From CALBPI01 sp963922335 (GTDB lineage: Bacteria > Pseudomonadota > Gammaproteobacteria > Steroidobacterales > Woeseiaceae), in the NCBI GenBank assembly GCA_963922335.1, contig CAWUIB010000003.1, positions 248,001 to 312,000 of the forward strand: a stretch of 64,000 bases of DNA, in the 5' to 3' direction. Made by a program: the position numbers and the translations under genes. The notes under the pieces were generated by a model. It was given only the letters and a program-made list of their open reading frames with translations. It searched no databases and was not told where the DNA came from. Numbering within the stretch: the stretch's first letter is position 1; the number at the start of each line of letters is the position of its first letter. Positions 51,601 to 59,779 of this stretch are shown here, one piece after another.

Positions 51601-52060
51601 CGAGGGTCTCCACCTTGAGTCCGTGTCCGATCAAGGCAGCATGATACGGCTGCGCAGGCTCGATCAAGGTGTAGTTTTTCCCCATTGCGACTGCAATCAT
51701 CATCATGTCAGCGTCAGTCAACGTATACTGGGGCGTCCCGGCGCGACCGCCCACATAACGGCACTCGCGCTTGGCCGTCGCCTTGATTTTAGAGTACGTG
51801 CTCGCCATTGACTCATCGAATGGCAATATCGCCCCAGGCTTTAGATTCGCCACTATGTTGTCCAGTCCTTCCCGATATTTATCTCGCTTCAACGGATCAA
51901 GACGCTCGATTTCACTCAGCGCAACCCCAATCGACACCGCACTGATGTAGACATTGGTCTCCCGCGTCGACTGGCTCTTCAACCAGTCGAAGATCGCGTA
52001 TTCCGGTTTGCCGGATATCCGATCGAGCAACGACTGGGTGCTTAACAAATACGACGGCAC
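51593..52060 (-). CDS. PIN-domain-like protein lacking the first catalytic Asp
   Basis: A 155-residue protein with the outline of a VapC-type PIN domain: an N-terminal strand YLLSTQSLLDRISG where active PINs have LLDTN, then VYISAVSIGVALSEIERL and YTLTDADMMMIAVAMGKNYTLI. The replacement of the first Asp (Ser) and Asn (Gln) makes ribonuclease activity doubtful, while the later acidic residues (E, TDAD) remain. It shares its first base with the stop of the Phd-like gene and overlaps the patatin gene, so it may have become a structural or inhibitory link between the two. Confidence 0.72.
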   Translation of the reverse strand: MPSYLLSTQSLLDRISGKPEYAIFDWLKSQSTRETNVYISAVSIGVALSEIERLDPLKRDKYREGLDNIVANLKPGAILPFDESMASTYSKIKATAKRECRYVGGRAGTPQYTLTDADMMMIAVAMGKNYTLIEPAQPYHAALIGHGLKVETLGE

Positions 52061-52707
52061 TAACCTGCCTCCCCTTCTTGGTAATCGAGGCTTTCGTTCG
52101 CATCAGATGCCGGTGCGTCCTTGTTTTTTATCGCTACCGCTTCTGGCTCCGTCGCTTCAGACGTCGCTCTTCTTAACTTCAGTCTGTTGAGGCTATGCCG
52201 CTGTTCCACGTCTAGGTCTTCGAGTGGTTTCGTGTGTGCCGTGGTAATTACGATCCCTTTCAACTGATCTATAAAGTCCATGATTTCGTCCTCAGCCGGC
52301 GCTGTCAGTCGATATACAGATCCACCAATCTCGATAATCGATTCAAACTCATCGCCATTCTCCGGCTCCGAAACATCGTCTGTATCCAGCGAGTACATCG
52401 CTTGGCCACCGTCGCTAGGGACAGCGAGCACAACGTCTGACTCTTCTCCATCGTAGGGCGTAGCAAAATACTCCCCCCACGTCTCTGGCCCACTCAGTAT
52501 TCGCTCCAACTCCTTTATCCAATCTCCTCCAATCATTAGGACCTGTTTTCGAATTCCGACAACTTGAGGTCGGCCTTCGCTGGCTTGCTTCATTATTTTG
52601 GTGAGTTTGGCCTTGGCATCATCGACAGACCACGGCAAGGGAGCGGTCGTGAGTCTCAGAAATCGCTCGATACGATCTCTATCGTTGGCGCTTTTCTCAG
52701 TGTGCAT
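52060..52707 (-). CDS. Phd/YefM-like antitoxin with long C-terminal extension
   Basis: A 215-residue protein. Residues ~20-60 (PWSVDDAKAKLTKIMKQASEG then RPQVVGIRKQVLMI) match the DNA-binding N-terminus of Phd/YefM antitoxins, which are normally 75-95 residues. The remaining ~150 residues are acidic and unrecognised (YFATPYDGEESDVVLAVPSD, then GGSVYRLTAPAEDEIMDFI). As first gene of the operon it probably represses transcription and could neutralise both downstream proteins, explaining the extra length. The start at 52707 is supported by the operon position only. Confidence 0.65.
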   Translation of the reverse strand: MHTEKSANDRDRIERFLRLTTAPLPWSVDDAKAKLTKIMKQASEGRPQVVGIRKQVLMIGGDWIKELERILSGPETWGEYFATPYDGEESDVVLAVPSDGGQAMYSLDTDDVSEPENGDEFESIIEIGGSVYRLTAPAEDEIMDFIDQLKGIVITTAHTKPLEDLDVEQRHSLNRLKLRRATSEATEPEAVAIKNKDAPASDANESLDYQEGEAG

Positions 52708-53077
52708 GGGCAGCTCCCAAGTGAAAAGAGACTCACCATCCTGCCAAAACCAGACCGGGAATTCAAAAAAAACCAGTCCATTTTAGTGCTCTGCCGAGTT
52801 GGATTTACAAGGCATTGAATAAGCTAGAAAAAGACATAGCTTGGATTCCATGGCGTCACGGTAGTGTTCTATGTCCGCACGAATGGTCACGAATGCGCAG
52901 CATCTCATGTTCTTCCCAAACACTTATCCGGGCCTTCAATTGTTGAGCTGATCCGAGTGTCCTCATAACTCGAGCTTTGAGGATCCGCAGCCTCAGTCGA
53001 CCATTTCTTAAAGCCGGAAATTTTTCTAGACTTATAATCGCTTCGCGCGATACGTCACCTTTGTGACACCCCCTATT
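52708..53077. other. Gene-free stretch upstream of the Phd-like operon
   Basis: About 370 bp that should contain the promoter of the Phd-PIN-patatin operon. A minus-strand open frame (52856-53212) crosses into the IS remnant and has no recognisable product. I see no clear operator palindrome. Confidence 0.45.
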
Positions 53078-53176
53078 GGCGGTTTGCCGCAGCCAAATTG
53101 GCGGCATCAGTCCAGAGGTGTTTGAACGCGCCTCGTTTTTAGGCGGTGAGGTCTCTGGTGAACGAGGCAAGTTCAG
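53078..53176 (+). pseudogene. Right-end remnant of the IS3-family element
   Basis: Reads RSQIGGISPEVFERASFLGG, matching HSHLGGISPEAFERASFLGG at the end of the intact OrfB (35680-35760), followed by a decayed right inverted repeat. Everything left of the last ~30 codons is gone. This indicates an older copy of the same IS near the right end of the island. Confidence 0.85.
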
Positions 53177-53357
53177 TTTTTGTGCCAGTTGGGCACAGTT
53201 TTTCGTGACCAAAAACGACAGGTGACCGACAAAAACCGCGAAAAATGGGGTTAAGTGTTGTCAAAAAGGTTCGGACTAGATGGAGCTGAAACCTAGATAT
53301 GGCACGCCTTTCAGTAATTATCTACACCCAGCGACGAATAACACCGTCTATCTGGGT

Positions 53358-53408
53358 TGCCCTCCGAAGGCAGGGGTCAGAGGTTCGAATCCTCTCGGGC
53401 GCGCCATT
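53358..53408 (+). repeat. attR: right 51-bp direct repeat
   Basis: Perfect copy of 18106-18156, i.e. the 3' part of tRNA-Arg(CCG) without its 5' half. It marks the right boundary of the island. An A-tract-rich segment and a TGTGCC/GGCACA hairpin (53181-53197) lie just inside. Confidence 0.95.
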
Positions 53409-53413
53409 ATTGG

Positions 53414-53439
53414 AAAAGGGTCCCTTCGGACCCTTTTTT
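53414..53439 (+). terminator. Rho-independent terminator, original tRNA-Arg terminator
   Basis: AAAAGGGTCC (53414-53423), loop CTTC, GGACCCTTTT (53428-53437) with further T residues. It lies six bases beyond attR, the place expected for the tRNA-Arg terminator before the island inserted. Confidence 0.88.
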
Positions 53440-53490
53440 CAAATGTGTAGCCCGCAAGGATCGAAACGCAGGTTCGAACCGAGGCCGACG

Positions 53491-53528
53491 GGTGGCGAAG
53501 CCAACGTCCAATCCTCTCGAGCGCGCCA
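53491..53528 (+). repeat. tRNA-Arg 3'-end-like repeat, copy A
   Basis: The last 19 bases (AATCCTCTCGAGCGCGCCA) match the tRNA-Arg 3' end with one change, preceded by GGTGGCGAAG. A related 38-bp copy at 60732-60769 agrees at 31 of 38 positions. The upstream bases 53461-53490 also contain a GGTTCGAACC element. It may be the scar of an older integration or a dispersed repeat of this genome. The rest of 53440-53737 shows no gene. Confidence 0.5.
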
Positions 53529-53737
53529 ACTTGGGCATCTGACCCCTCTGATTCTCCCGCGCGTCAGCACTTCAGCGGAGTTTCCATAATTTTCCGTAGC
53601 GCCATCGAAAACGAGATCTCGCTCACAGTTTGGACTGAGCACTGCACCTCTCTCGTCCTAATCTGAAAAGCTTCGCCCAGTTTGGCAAAGACGTGCCACG
53701 AGGCACGGGTCGAATCCGATGAACGGGGAGGTTTTCG

Positions 53738-56245
53738 GTGGTGACAACGGCACGTTTGGCTAAGCCGCTCTGCGGTCTGCTTCTAGCATTGGTTCTGGCG
53801 GGGTGCGGCGGTGCACCGGCGGAAGACGGAGGCGGTCCCGCTGACGTTTCCGACAACAGTGGCGATCAGCCCGGAGCCGGGGGCGGCGGCAATGACAATG
53901 GCGGTGGTACCCAAGCGCCCCCGCCAAACCGCCAGGCACAACACGACCAGACCATGCAGTTGATGGCATCACCTGCTTTAGGGTGCGCTAACTGCCACAG
54001 CGCTCGCGACGGGCAGGCCGGCGATCTGAATCTCGAGACTGGAACTTTGGACGAACTTGCTGCCCGGCTCGTGGCGCGGCGCGCTTCGTCCCAAAACTGC
54101 CCGGATGAAATCTTGGTCAACCCGGTTGATCCTGAAGGGTCGCTTTTTCTGAGACTCGTTTCTCCCCACGCCAGCGGCGCTGCGTGCATCGCCAAGATGC
54201 CACTGGGCAGTAATGGCGTTTCCGCTGCAGACTACGAAGTGCTGCGAGTATGGGTGAACGCCTTGATTGCCACCTACATGGAGCAGGACGACGATTTCGA
54301 CGTCGGCGGTGGCGGTGACGACAATACCTCCGGAATAGTGACCTCAGAGGTCGCAACGCCGGCTGATCCGTTGGATGTCTTGTCGAGAGTAAAATACGTC
54401 GTTACCGGTGGCCCGGTAACGCAGGCTGAGCTTGACGGTGCGACCACAAGTTCAGGAGAGCTGGATAGAACGGCTTTTGGACTTTTGGTTGACGAGTGGT
54501 TAGCCAGCGAAGACTTCACTACAAAACGGGAAAGTTTCTTCAAACTGGCGCTGCAGCAAGATCCTGCTGACAAGAACTACGTCCAACAGTTACGGAACTC
54601 CAGAAACCTGATGCCGGGGGATGTTGTTCGCAATTTGGAGGCGAGTCTCATCCGCACCGCAGAACGCGTCTATTCAGATGGCGAGGACTTTCGATCGTTG
54701 TTCTGGACGACGAGACATGAAGTCACGACGGCGACCCTCTTGGTTTACAAGATGCTTGATAATCCGGTCATGAGGCCGCGCACTGGCACCTTTGACAAGG
54801 GTAATCCTGTCAACAGCCTGGCTCAGGCGCTGAGTCAAAACTATCCGGATGGACGAAATGGCGATTTATTTCGTTCCGACCGTTCAGACTGGCGTACCGT
54901 CGAGCTGAGATTCGACCCCGATTCCTCTGATATGCAGAGGCCGGAAGGCTTTGGCGATGGCTCCAACGTTGCCCAGTTGCGTGCCATCCAAGACGAGGGT
55001 GTGGTGGTACTGCGAACGCCGCGAGTACTGTGTAGCACGCCATCAATTTTCCAGATGTGGCAAACGAACCGCGATAACCGGTTCCGCGCTTTGGTCAACC
55101 AGTGTTTGATCATGGCGGTGGGCGATACTTTTGCCACGGGTGACCCGACAACGCCCGACATCCACCCGTTCCCAGGTGTAAATACCAACGTCATCCCTGA
55201 GGGTACTGAATGCATGGGTTGCCACAAGAACATGGATCCGATGGTCAGCGCATTCGAGGCGCATTTTGATTATGACCATCAACGATATCGTCCAAATAGT
55301 CAGGAAAACGCAGATTTCTATCGTCAGCTCAGCGGTGACTTCTATGGTTATGATCCAGAGCGTCGTAGAAACTATTTCCCGTTCGAATCGTTCCCGCTGC
55401 CATACTTTAGCTATGACGGCGTGAATCAGCCCGGCAATGATCTGTTCTCGTTTGCACGCGCGGTTGCCGAGCATCCTGATTTTGCAACCGGGTGGGCGCT
55501 AAAGGTCTGCACGTGGGCGAGCAGTGTTCCGTGTAACCGTCAAGACCCGGAAATCGGCAGAATTGCTGCGGTATTCACAAACTCAGGATACCGACTGGAT
55601 CGACTGTTCCACGCCTTCTTCACTTCCAAATTGGCGACGCATACTTACGACGTGGATGTGAGTCAGTATCCGGGCGCACAAGTGAGCATCGCGCGTCGCG
55701 ATCATTTCTGTCAGGCAATACGAGTCAGACTCCGCGAGTCTCGTCGCGCTCAGAGTCGGACCGACGGCAACATCAACCAGAATACCGACTTGTGCGCGAG
55801 CAACCGGAAATTGTCCGAAGCGGTACCAGAAGGGTCAGTGCAGCGTGGTGCACCCGTGTTCAACTTACCCACGAGCAATACGCCGTTCTCAAGTATTTCG
55901 GTCGGAAATCTATGCAGCTCGAATCTATCCGCGCTCGTGGGGAACGGATCTCGCACGTTCAGCGCTAACAGCGCTAACGCTGGCGAGACGATCGAGTTGA
56001 TTGCCGCCAAGCTTATGGGTTACCCAGAGCAGACCGATCGGTTCTCTGAGGCAGTCACGAGCTTGGATCGCGTGTACGAGACTTATCGCAGACCTTCGCC
56101 CAGGTGCAACAGTGCCAGTGCACTGCAAAACTCGCTTGACGAGACAGGTCCAGCCTGCGGCCTTGGCTTGTCCGATCAACAGTCGATGGAGGGCATCGTC
56201 TCTCTGGCCTGCCAAAGCCCGGCGCTCACGACAGTGGGGTTGTAA
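53738..56245 (+). CDS. Large lipoprotein with two c-type haem motifs (DUF1592/DUF1588-like)
   Basis: An 835-residue protein from GTG 53738, behind GGGGAGG. Signal peptide with lipobox LVLAGCGG, then a Gly/Asp-rich linker. The first haem motif is CANCH (~residue 85), the second CMGCH followed by KNMDP (~residue 490). Text such as VLRTPRVLCSTPSIFQMWQTNRDNR followed by the CxxCH-MDP block resembles DUF1592/DUF1588 proteins, usually found with DUF1501/DUF1552 partners, as here. Role in the periplasm unknown, perhaps oxidation of polymeric or aromatic substrates. It is 5 bp from the next gene. Confidence 0.72.
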   Translation: MVTTARLAKPLCGLLLALVLAGCGGAPAEDGGGPADVSDNSGDQPGAGGGGNDNGGGTQAPPPNRQAQHDQTMQLMASPALGCANCHSARDGQAGDLNLETGTLDELAARLVARRASSQNCPDEILVNPVDPEGSLFLRLVSPHASGAACIAKMPLGSNGVSAADYEVLRVWVNALIATYMEQDDDFDVGGGGDDNTSGIVTSEVATPADPLDVLSRVKYVVTGGPVTQAELDGATTSSGELDRTAFGLLVDEWLASEDFTTKRESFFKLALQQDPADKNYVQQLRNSRNLMPGDVVRNLEASLIRTAERVYSDGEDFRSLFWTTRHEVTTATLLVYKMLDNPVMRPRTGTFDKGNPVNSLAQALSQNYPDGRNGDLFRSDRSDWRTVELRFDPDSSDMQRPEGFGDGSNVAQLRAIQDEGVVVLRTPRVLCSTPSIFQMWQTNRDNRFRALVNQCLIMAVGDTFATGDPTTPDIHPFPGVNTNVIPEGTECMGCHKNMDPMVSAFEAHFDYDHQRYRPNSQENADFYRQLSGDFYGYDPERRRNYFPFESFPLPYFSYDGVNQPGNDLFSFARAVAEHPDFATGWALKVCTWASSVPCNRQDPEIGRIAAVFTNSGYRLDRLFHAFFTSKLATHTYDVDVSQYPGAQVSIARRDHFCQAIRVRLRESRRAQSRTDGNINQNTDLCASNRKLSEAVPEGSVQRGAPVFNLPTSNTPFSSISVGNLCSSNLSALVGNGSRTFSANSANAGETIELIAAKLMGYPEQTDRFSEAVTSLDRVYETYRRPSPRCNSASALQNSLDETGPACGLGLSDQQSMEGIVSLACQSPALTTVGL

Positions 56246-56250
56246 ACGAT

Positions 56251-57579
56251 ATGAACAGAAGACACTTTCTGAAAGGCATTTCAACCTCTCTGCTTGGTCT
56301 GTCGATACGATCACTGCTTACGGGACTCCCGCCAGCGTTTTTCTTAACCGGTCAATTGCGGGCTCAGGAGTCAGGGCGCAAGTTTGCAATCATCGCTCAG
56401 TCCGGTGCAGGTGAGTCCGTTAACGGCAGCGGCCCTGGTTCTTTTGATTCACCCGATTTCATACATGCGACGGCGAATGCAACCGACCTCACCCGAGTGA
56501 TCGGTGGACGAACATTTAGCGCCGCAGATCTGGGTGAAACCACCAATTTCATCGATGGTCCAAACGCAGTACGGATTGCACGTTGTTTCGAGGCGCTTGG
56601 TCCGATGCAGGATCACATGGCGTTTTTCCATCATCGAACGAGCTTCGGTATTCATCCGCAATTCCAGAGAGCTCAAAAAATCGACGGACGTCTGCGCGGT
56701 AGGACCGGTCGCGGGCAGGAGCATCTTGCCTCCGCGTTGGCACAAGAGAACGCGACAGCGCTTGGCACGCTTATGGATAGGCCTGTGGTCTTGAGCGGCA
56801 ACGCTTCATTCGAGGACGCGCCTTTGGGAACCTATTCGCCTACTGCGATTCGAGAATTGGTACTTAGCGCAGTGGATAGCGAAATTCCGAGCGACATGTT
56901 TGGAGCGACGCGTAACTTCCTCGTGGATCGCGTTTACCGTGGAACGCGAAGCAGCGGTGATCCCAATCAGATGCGCTTCCTGGATGAGTTTGTCATCAGC
57001 CAGAATCAAGCCACGGATGTGGCTGAGCGATTGTTCAGCGAAGTTGATGCAATTGACGATGATGGCCTGGCGAGTCAAATGAAGATGGCAGCGATTATCG
57101 TCAAGTTGCGTTTGGCGCCTGCTGTGGTGGTTGGCTACCGGTTCTCTGGTGATAACCATGTTTCCAATGGCATGACGGTTGAGGCCGAGGATACGCTGAA
57201 CATGATGGCTGATTACCGCGAGTTCTATGACTTTGCTATGACTAACGGTGTTTGGGATGACTTGTTGTATGCCACCCTCAGTGTGTTCGGACGCTCCATG
57301 AATGAAACGGGGAACGGGCGGGGTCATAACGGAAGCTTGTCAACGGGATTATTGTTCGGCGGGCACTTGGAGCGTCGAGTAGTCGGTGGCCTGGACACTA
57401 CCCAGCCGCGTGGCGTGAGCTTGCCGCTGAATGCGAGCACGGGCAGCACCGAAAACCCGAACGTTGGCGAACAAGACTTGTTTGCGTGCTATGCCAAGTC
57501 GGTTTTGCAGGCAGCGGGAGTGCCCGAGGACCGTTTGGATGTGCGAGTACCCGATGTGCCGCACGTCACACTGGCCTGA
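56251..57579 (+). CDS. DUF1501/DUF1552-like secreted protein with Tat-type signal
   Basis: A 442-residue protein whose N-terminus MNRRHFLKGISTSLLGLS is a twin-arginine-type signal. The mature part resembles the alkaline-phosphatase-like DUF1501 or related DUF1552 group (GRKFAIIAQSGAGESVNG, DHMAFFHHRTSFGIHP, GRSMNETGNGRGHNG, LFGGHLERRVVGGLD). It directly follows the haem-motif lipoprotein gene, the usual pairing of these two families in planctomycetes and some proteobacteria. Catalytic role not established. Confidence 0.7.
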   Translation: MNRRHFLKGISTSLLGLSIRSLLTGLPPAFFLTGQLRAQESGRKFAIIAQSGAGESVNGSGPGSFDSPDFIHATANATDLTRVIGGRTFSAADLGETTNFIDGPNAVRIARCFEALGPMQDHMAFFHHRTSFGIHPQFQRAQKIDGRLRGRTGRGQEHLASALAQENATALGTLMDRPVVLSGNASFEDAPLGTYSPTAIRELVLSAVDSEIPSDMFGATRNFLVDRVYRGTRSSGDPNQMRFLDEFVISQNQATDVAERLFSEVDAIDDDGLASQMKMAAIIVKLRLAPAVVVGYRFSGDNHVSNGMTVEAEDTLNMMADYREFYDFAMTNGVWDDLLYATLSVFGRSMNETGNGRGHNGSLSTGLLFGGHLERRVVGGLDTTQPRGVSLPLNASTGSTENPNVGEQDLFACYAKSVLQAAGVPEDRLDVRVPDVPHVTLA

Positions 57580-57701
57580 TACCGCCATCCTCGTTTAGCA
57601 ATTTACGTGATCCGAGTCACGGCGAAAGCAGGCCGTGGAACATACGCTCTCGGAATATGTTGAGTGAAGGCCGGCAGGCCCGGTTTTTGAGAGGGGCGGT
57701 C

Positions 57702-58292
57702 ATGACAGATCGATCATCGATAGTTTCTGCGGACGCCCATGCGTTGTTCGCGAGGCGTCTGTCTTACCCCTTGGCGCTGTCGAGTAGAGTACTGCCTATC
57801 TTTGCCATGATGTTTCTGGCATGGGGTGGTGGCATATCCGCCGCATACGGTGTGGAGATTGGCGAAACTCTGCCTCCAGTCAAGCTGCCATCGCTGGTTG
57901 AGGGTGCAAAAGGTCAGTCAGTCGATCTTTCGACATATAGAGGTCGGCTGGTATATCTGGACGTATGGGCGTCCTGGTGTGCGCCGTGTCGGCAGTCCAT
58001 GCCGGTTATGAACGAGCTTCGCAATGAGTTCGCTGAACGAGGTTTCGAAGTGGTTGCGGTTAACGTCGACGAGAGTCTTGGTGACGCACTTCGGTTTCTT
58101 CGTAAGACACCTGTTGACTACCCTATCTTGCTTGACCCAAAAGGCACGCTGCCGCGCGCATTAGCACTAGTTGGGATGCCGACTGCTTACCTAGTCGGGC
58201 CGGATGGCACCGTGCTTTACAAGCACACGGGCTTCAAGAAGTCTGATGTGAGCGCAATTCGGGCGACGATCGAGACCTTCCTTCCGGAGTAA
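57702..58292 (+). CDS. TlpA-like periplasmic thioredoxin
   Basis: A 196-residue protein; ATG 57702 follows GAGAGGGGCGG. A hydrophobic anchor/signal (LPIFAMMFLAWGGGISAAYG) precedes a thioredoxin-fold domain with active site WCAPC (Cys93, Cys96) and the cis-Pro region GMPTAYLVGPDG. Such TlpA proteins reduce or oxidise thiols in the periplasm. It starts the conserved set TlpA-DUF4266-DUF3570-ApbE, suggesting it services the Cys-containing DUF4266 lipoprotein. Confidence 0.9.
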   Translation: MTDRSSIVSADAHALFARRLSYPLALSSRVLPIFAMMFLAWGGGISAAYGVEIGETLPPVKLPSLVEGAKGQSVDLSTYRGRLVYLDVWASWCAPCRQSMPVMNELRNEFAERGFEVVAVNVDESLGDALRFLRKTPVDYPILLDPKGTLPRALALVGMPTAYLVGPDGTVLYKHTGFKKSDVSAIRATIETFLPE

Positions 58293-58296
58293 AGCC

Positions 58297-58518
58297 ATGA
58301 AGCGACGTTTTCTGCTATGTCTTGCGATGTGCGCACTCGCTTTCACCCAAAGCGCCTGCACAACTGTCCAACCATGGGAAAAAGGGTACCTCGCACGCGA
58401 GGAGATGCTGCTAACGCCCGATCCCTTGGCTGCAACACTGAACGATCACATTTTCTTTTCGAAAGAGGCCTCAACCTCGGGCTCTCAGGCATCTGGAAGC
58501 GGATGCGGGTGCAACTAG
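58297..58518 (+). CDS. DUF4266 lipoprotein
   Basis: A 73-residue protein with lipobox (FTQSACT) and the compact DUF4266 signature: VQPWEKGYLAREEML, then DPLAATLNDHIFFSKEAS and the terminal Gly/Cys motif SGSGCGCN. It is 4 bp downstream of the TlpA-like gene. The C-terminal CGC pair could be the thiol target of TlpA. DUF4266 proteins nearly always accompany DUF3570 and ApbE-like genes; their role is unknown but may be in an extracytoplasmic flavin or redox system. Confidence 0.9.
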   Translation: MKRRFLLCLAMCALAFTQSACTTVQPWEKGYLAREEMLLTPDPLAATLNDHIFFSKEASTSGSQASGSGCGCN

Positions 58519-58573
58519 AGTGTTCACTGACTAGCAGTGGGATCGTGTCAGGTCAGCATTTGAGCTATCCAGC

Positions 58574-59746
58574 GTGAAGAACAAAGGAAACAAGGCACTT
58601 CTTGCCCTAACCGCCGCCTCGTTGGGACTGCCAGCCATTTCACCCAAGGTGGCACGTGCGCAGACGCAACCGGAAGGTTTCTCGGCGAGCTATAGGTATT
58701 CACAGTATGCAGAAGGTGAACAACCGGCTGAGCTTTCTGCAGATGGCGCCGTTGATCGGTACGACATTGAAATCCATCAGTTGAGTCTTAGGACGCCCAT
58801 GCTTGGGGATGCGGCGATTAGTGTCGACCTGGTTTCCGAATCCATGTCTGGTGCTTCGCCCTGGTTCATCACTCCGGATGCCGATGGGGCGCCCGTGCAG
58901 ACCATGAGTGGTGCGACCATTGATGAGCAGCGAGATGAGGTGAACGTTGCTGCGGATATCTATGGTGATCACGCGAGAACAGGCATGGCTTTCGCTTATT
59001 CGACGGAGAACGATTACGAATCTCTCGGATTCCGACTCAGTCATTCCTCTTACTCTGACGACAAGAATTCCACGATCGATTTTGTGATCGGTGGTTCGGT
59101 GGATACCATCACGCCGACCCAAGAGCTAGGCATCGATCGAGTCGAACAGGAGGGCAAAAACAACGTCTTCGGTTCGGTGGGCTTGTCACACGCGTTTACA
59201 AAAACCCTCCTCGTGGGTGTCAGTGGCAGCTATTCTGTTTTCGAAGGATTCTTGTCTGATCCATACAAGTTGGTCTATGTGGCCGGGAACCTTCAAGCAG
59301 ACAGCCGCCCCAGTGAAAAGCGACAGGCCGCATTTGATGCGAGAGTAAGGAAGTATTTTCCCGGGCAGGAGACAGCGCTGCATGTGGACTTTCGCCACTA
59401 TGGCGACAGTTTTGGCGTCGAATCCAACACGCTACGCCTAGGGGCCTTCAAGAATATTGGTAGTTGGCAGCTTTCTGCTACAGCCCGCTGGTACATTCAA
59501 GACTCTGCGAACTTTCACCAAAATTTCTTTGAAGTGACCAGAGCGGATGGCTACTACTCAAGCGACTATCGACTGTCGAGTTTTCAGGCGTTGAGCTATG
59601 GTGTCGGTGTCAAGAAAGAGTTCGGTTTTGGTGCAGTGCGATTGAACTTCGAAAGCTATGACAGCTCGGGCGACGGAGGAGTCGCAAATCCCGGACTGGT
59701 GGACTTTCAGTTGGTTTCACTCGGGATCGACTTCGCCATAAAATAA
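58574..59746 (+). CDS. DUF3570 outer-membrane beta-barrel-like protein
   Basis: A 390-residue protein from GTG 58574. A signal peptide (ALLALTAASLGLPAI...ARAQ) is followed by alternating strands typical of an outer-membrane barrel (FSASYRYSQYAEGEQPAE, AISVDLVSESMSGASPW, GVSGSYSVFEGFLSDPYKL), matching DUF3570. The last strand ends LVSLGIDFAIK. Part of the TlpA-DUF4266-DUF3570-ApbE operon, likely the outer-membrane component. Confidence 0.88.
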   Translation: MKNKGNKALLALTAASLGLPAISPKVARAQTQPEGFSASYRYSQYAEGEQPAELSADGAVDRYDIEIHQLSLRTPMLGDAAISVDLVSESMSGASPWFITPDADGAPVQTMSGATIDEQRDEVNVAADIYGDHARTGMAFAYSTENDYESLGFRLSHSSYSDDKNSTIDFVIGGSVDTITPTQELGIDRVEQEGKNNVFGSVGLSHAFTKTLLVGVSGSYSVFEGFLSDPYKLVYVAGNLQADSRPSEKRQAAFDARVRKYFPGQETALHVDFRHYGDSFGVESNTLRLGAFKNIGSWQLSATARWYIQDSANFHQNFFEVTRADGYYSSDYRLSSFQALSYGVGVKKEFGFGAVRLNFESYDSSGDGGVANPGLVDFQLVSLGIDFAIK

Positions 59747-59779
59747 ATACGATTCTCGCTAAATTGGATAGGTGCCAGT

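Larger units (their letters stand above)
18106..53408. mobile_element. Genomic island integrated in tRNA-Arg(CCG), about 35.3 kb
   Basis: The limits are set by a perfect 51-bp direct repeat (18106-18156 and 53358-53408) covering the 3' end of tRNA-Arg. Inside lie an excisionase and a tyrosine integrase (22613-24000), a second set of recombinases (25146-31157), two IS3-family elements plus decayed pieces, toxin-antitoxin and defence-like genes, and a peptide-maturation locus. Composition looks patchy: the 36-47 kb section is visibly more AT-rich than the flanking chromosome. No conjugation genes are visible, so transfer would need help. The integrase lies 4.7 kb from the left end rather than adjacent to it, so the element may be composite. 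Confidence 0.9.

Noticed and set aside
52856..53212. 118-residue minus-strand frame upstream of the Phd-like gene
   Set aside because: Covers the IS remnant in antisense and shows no family features.
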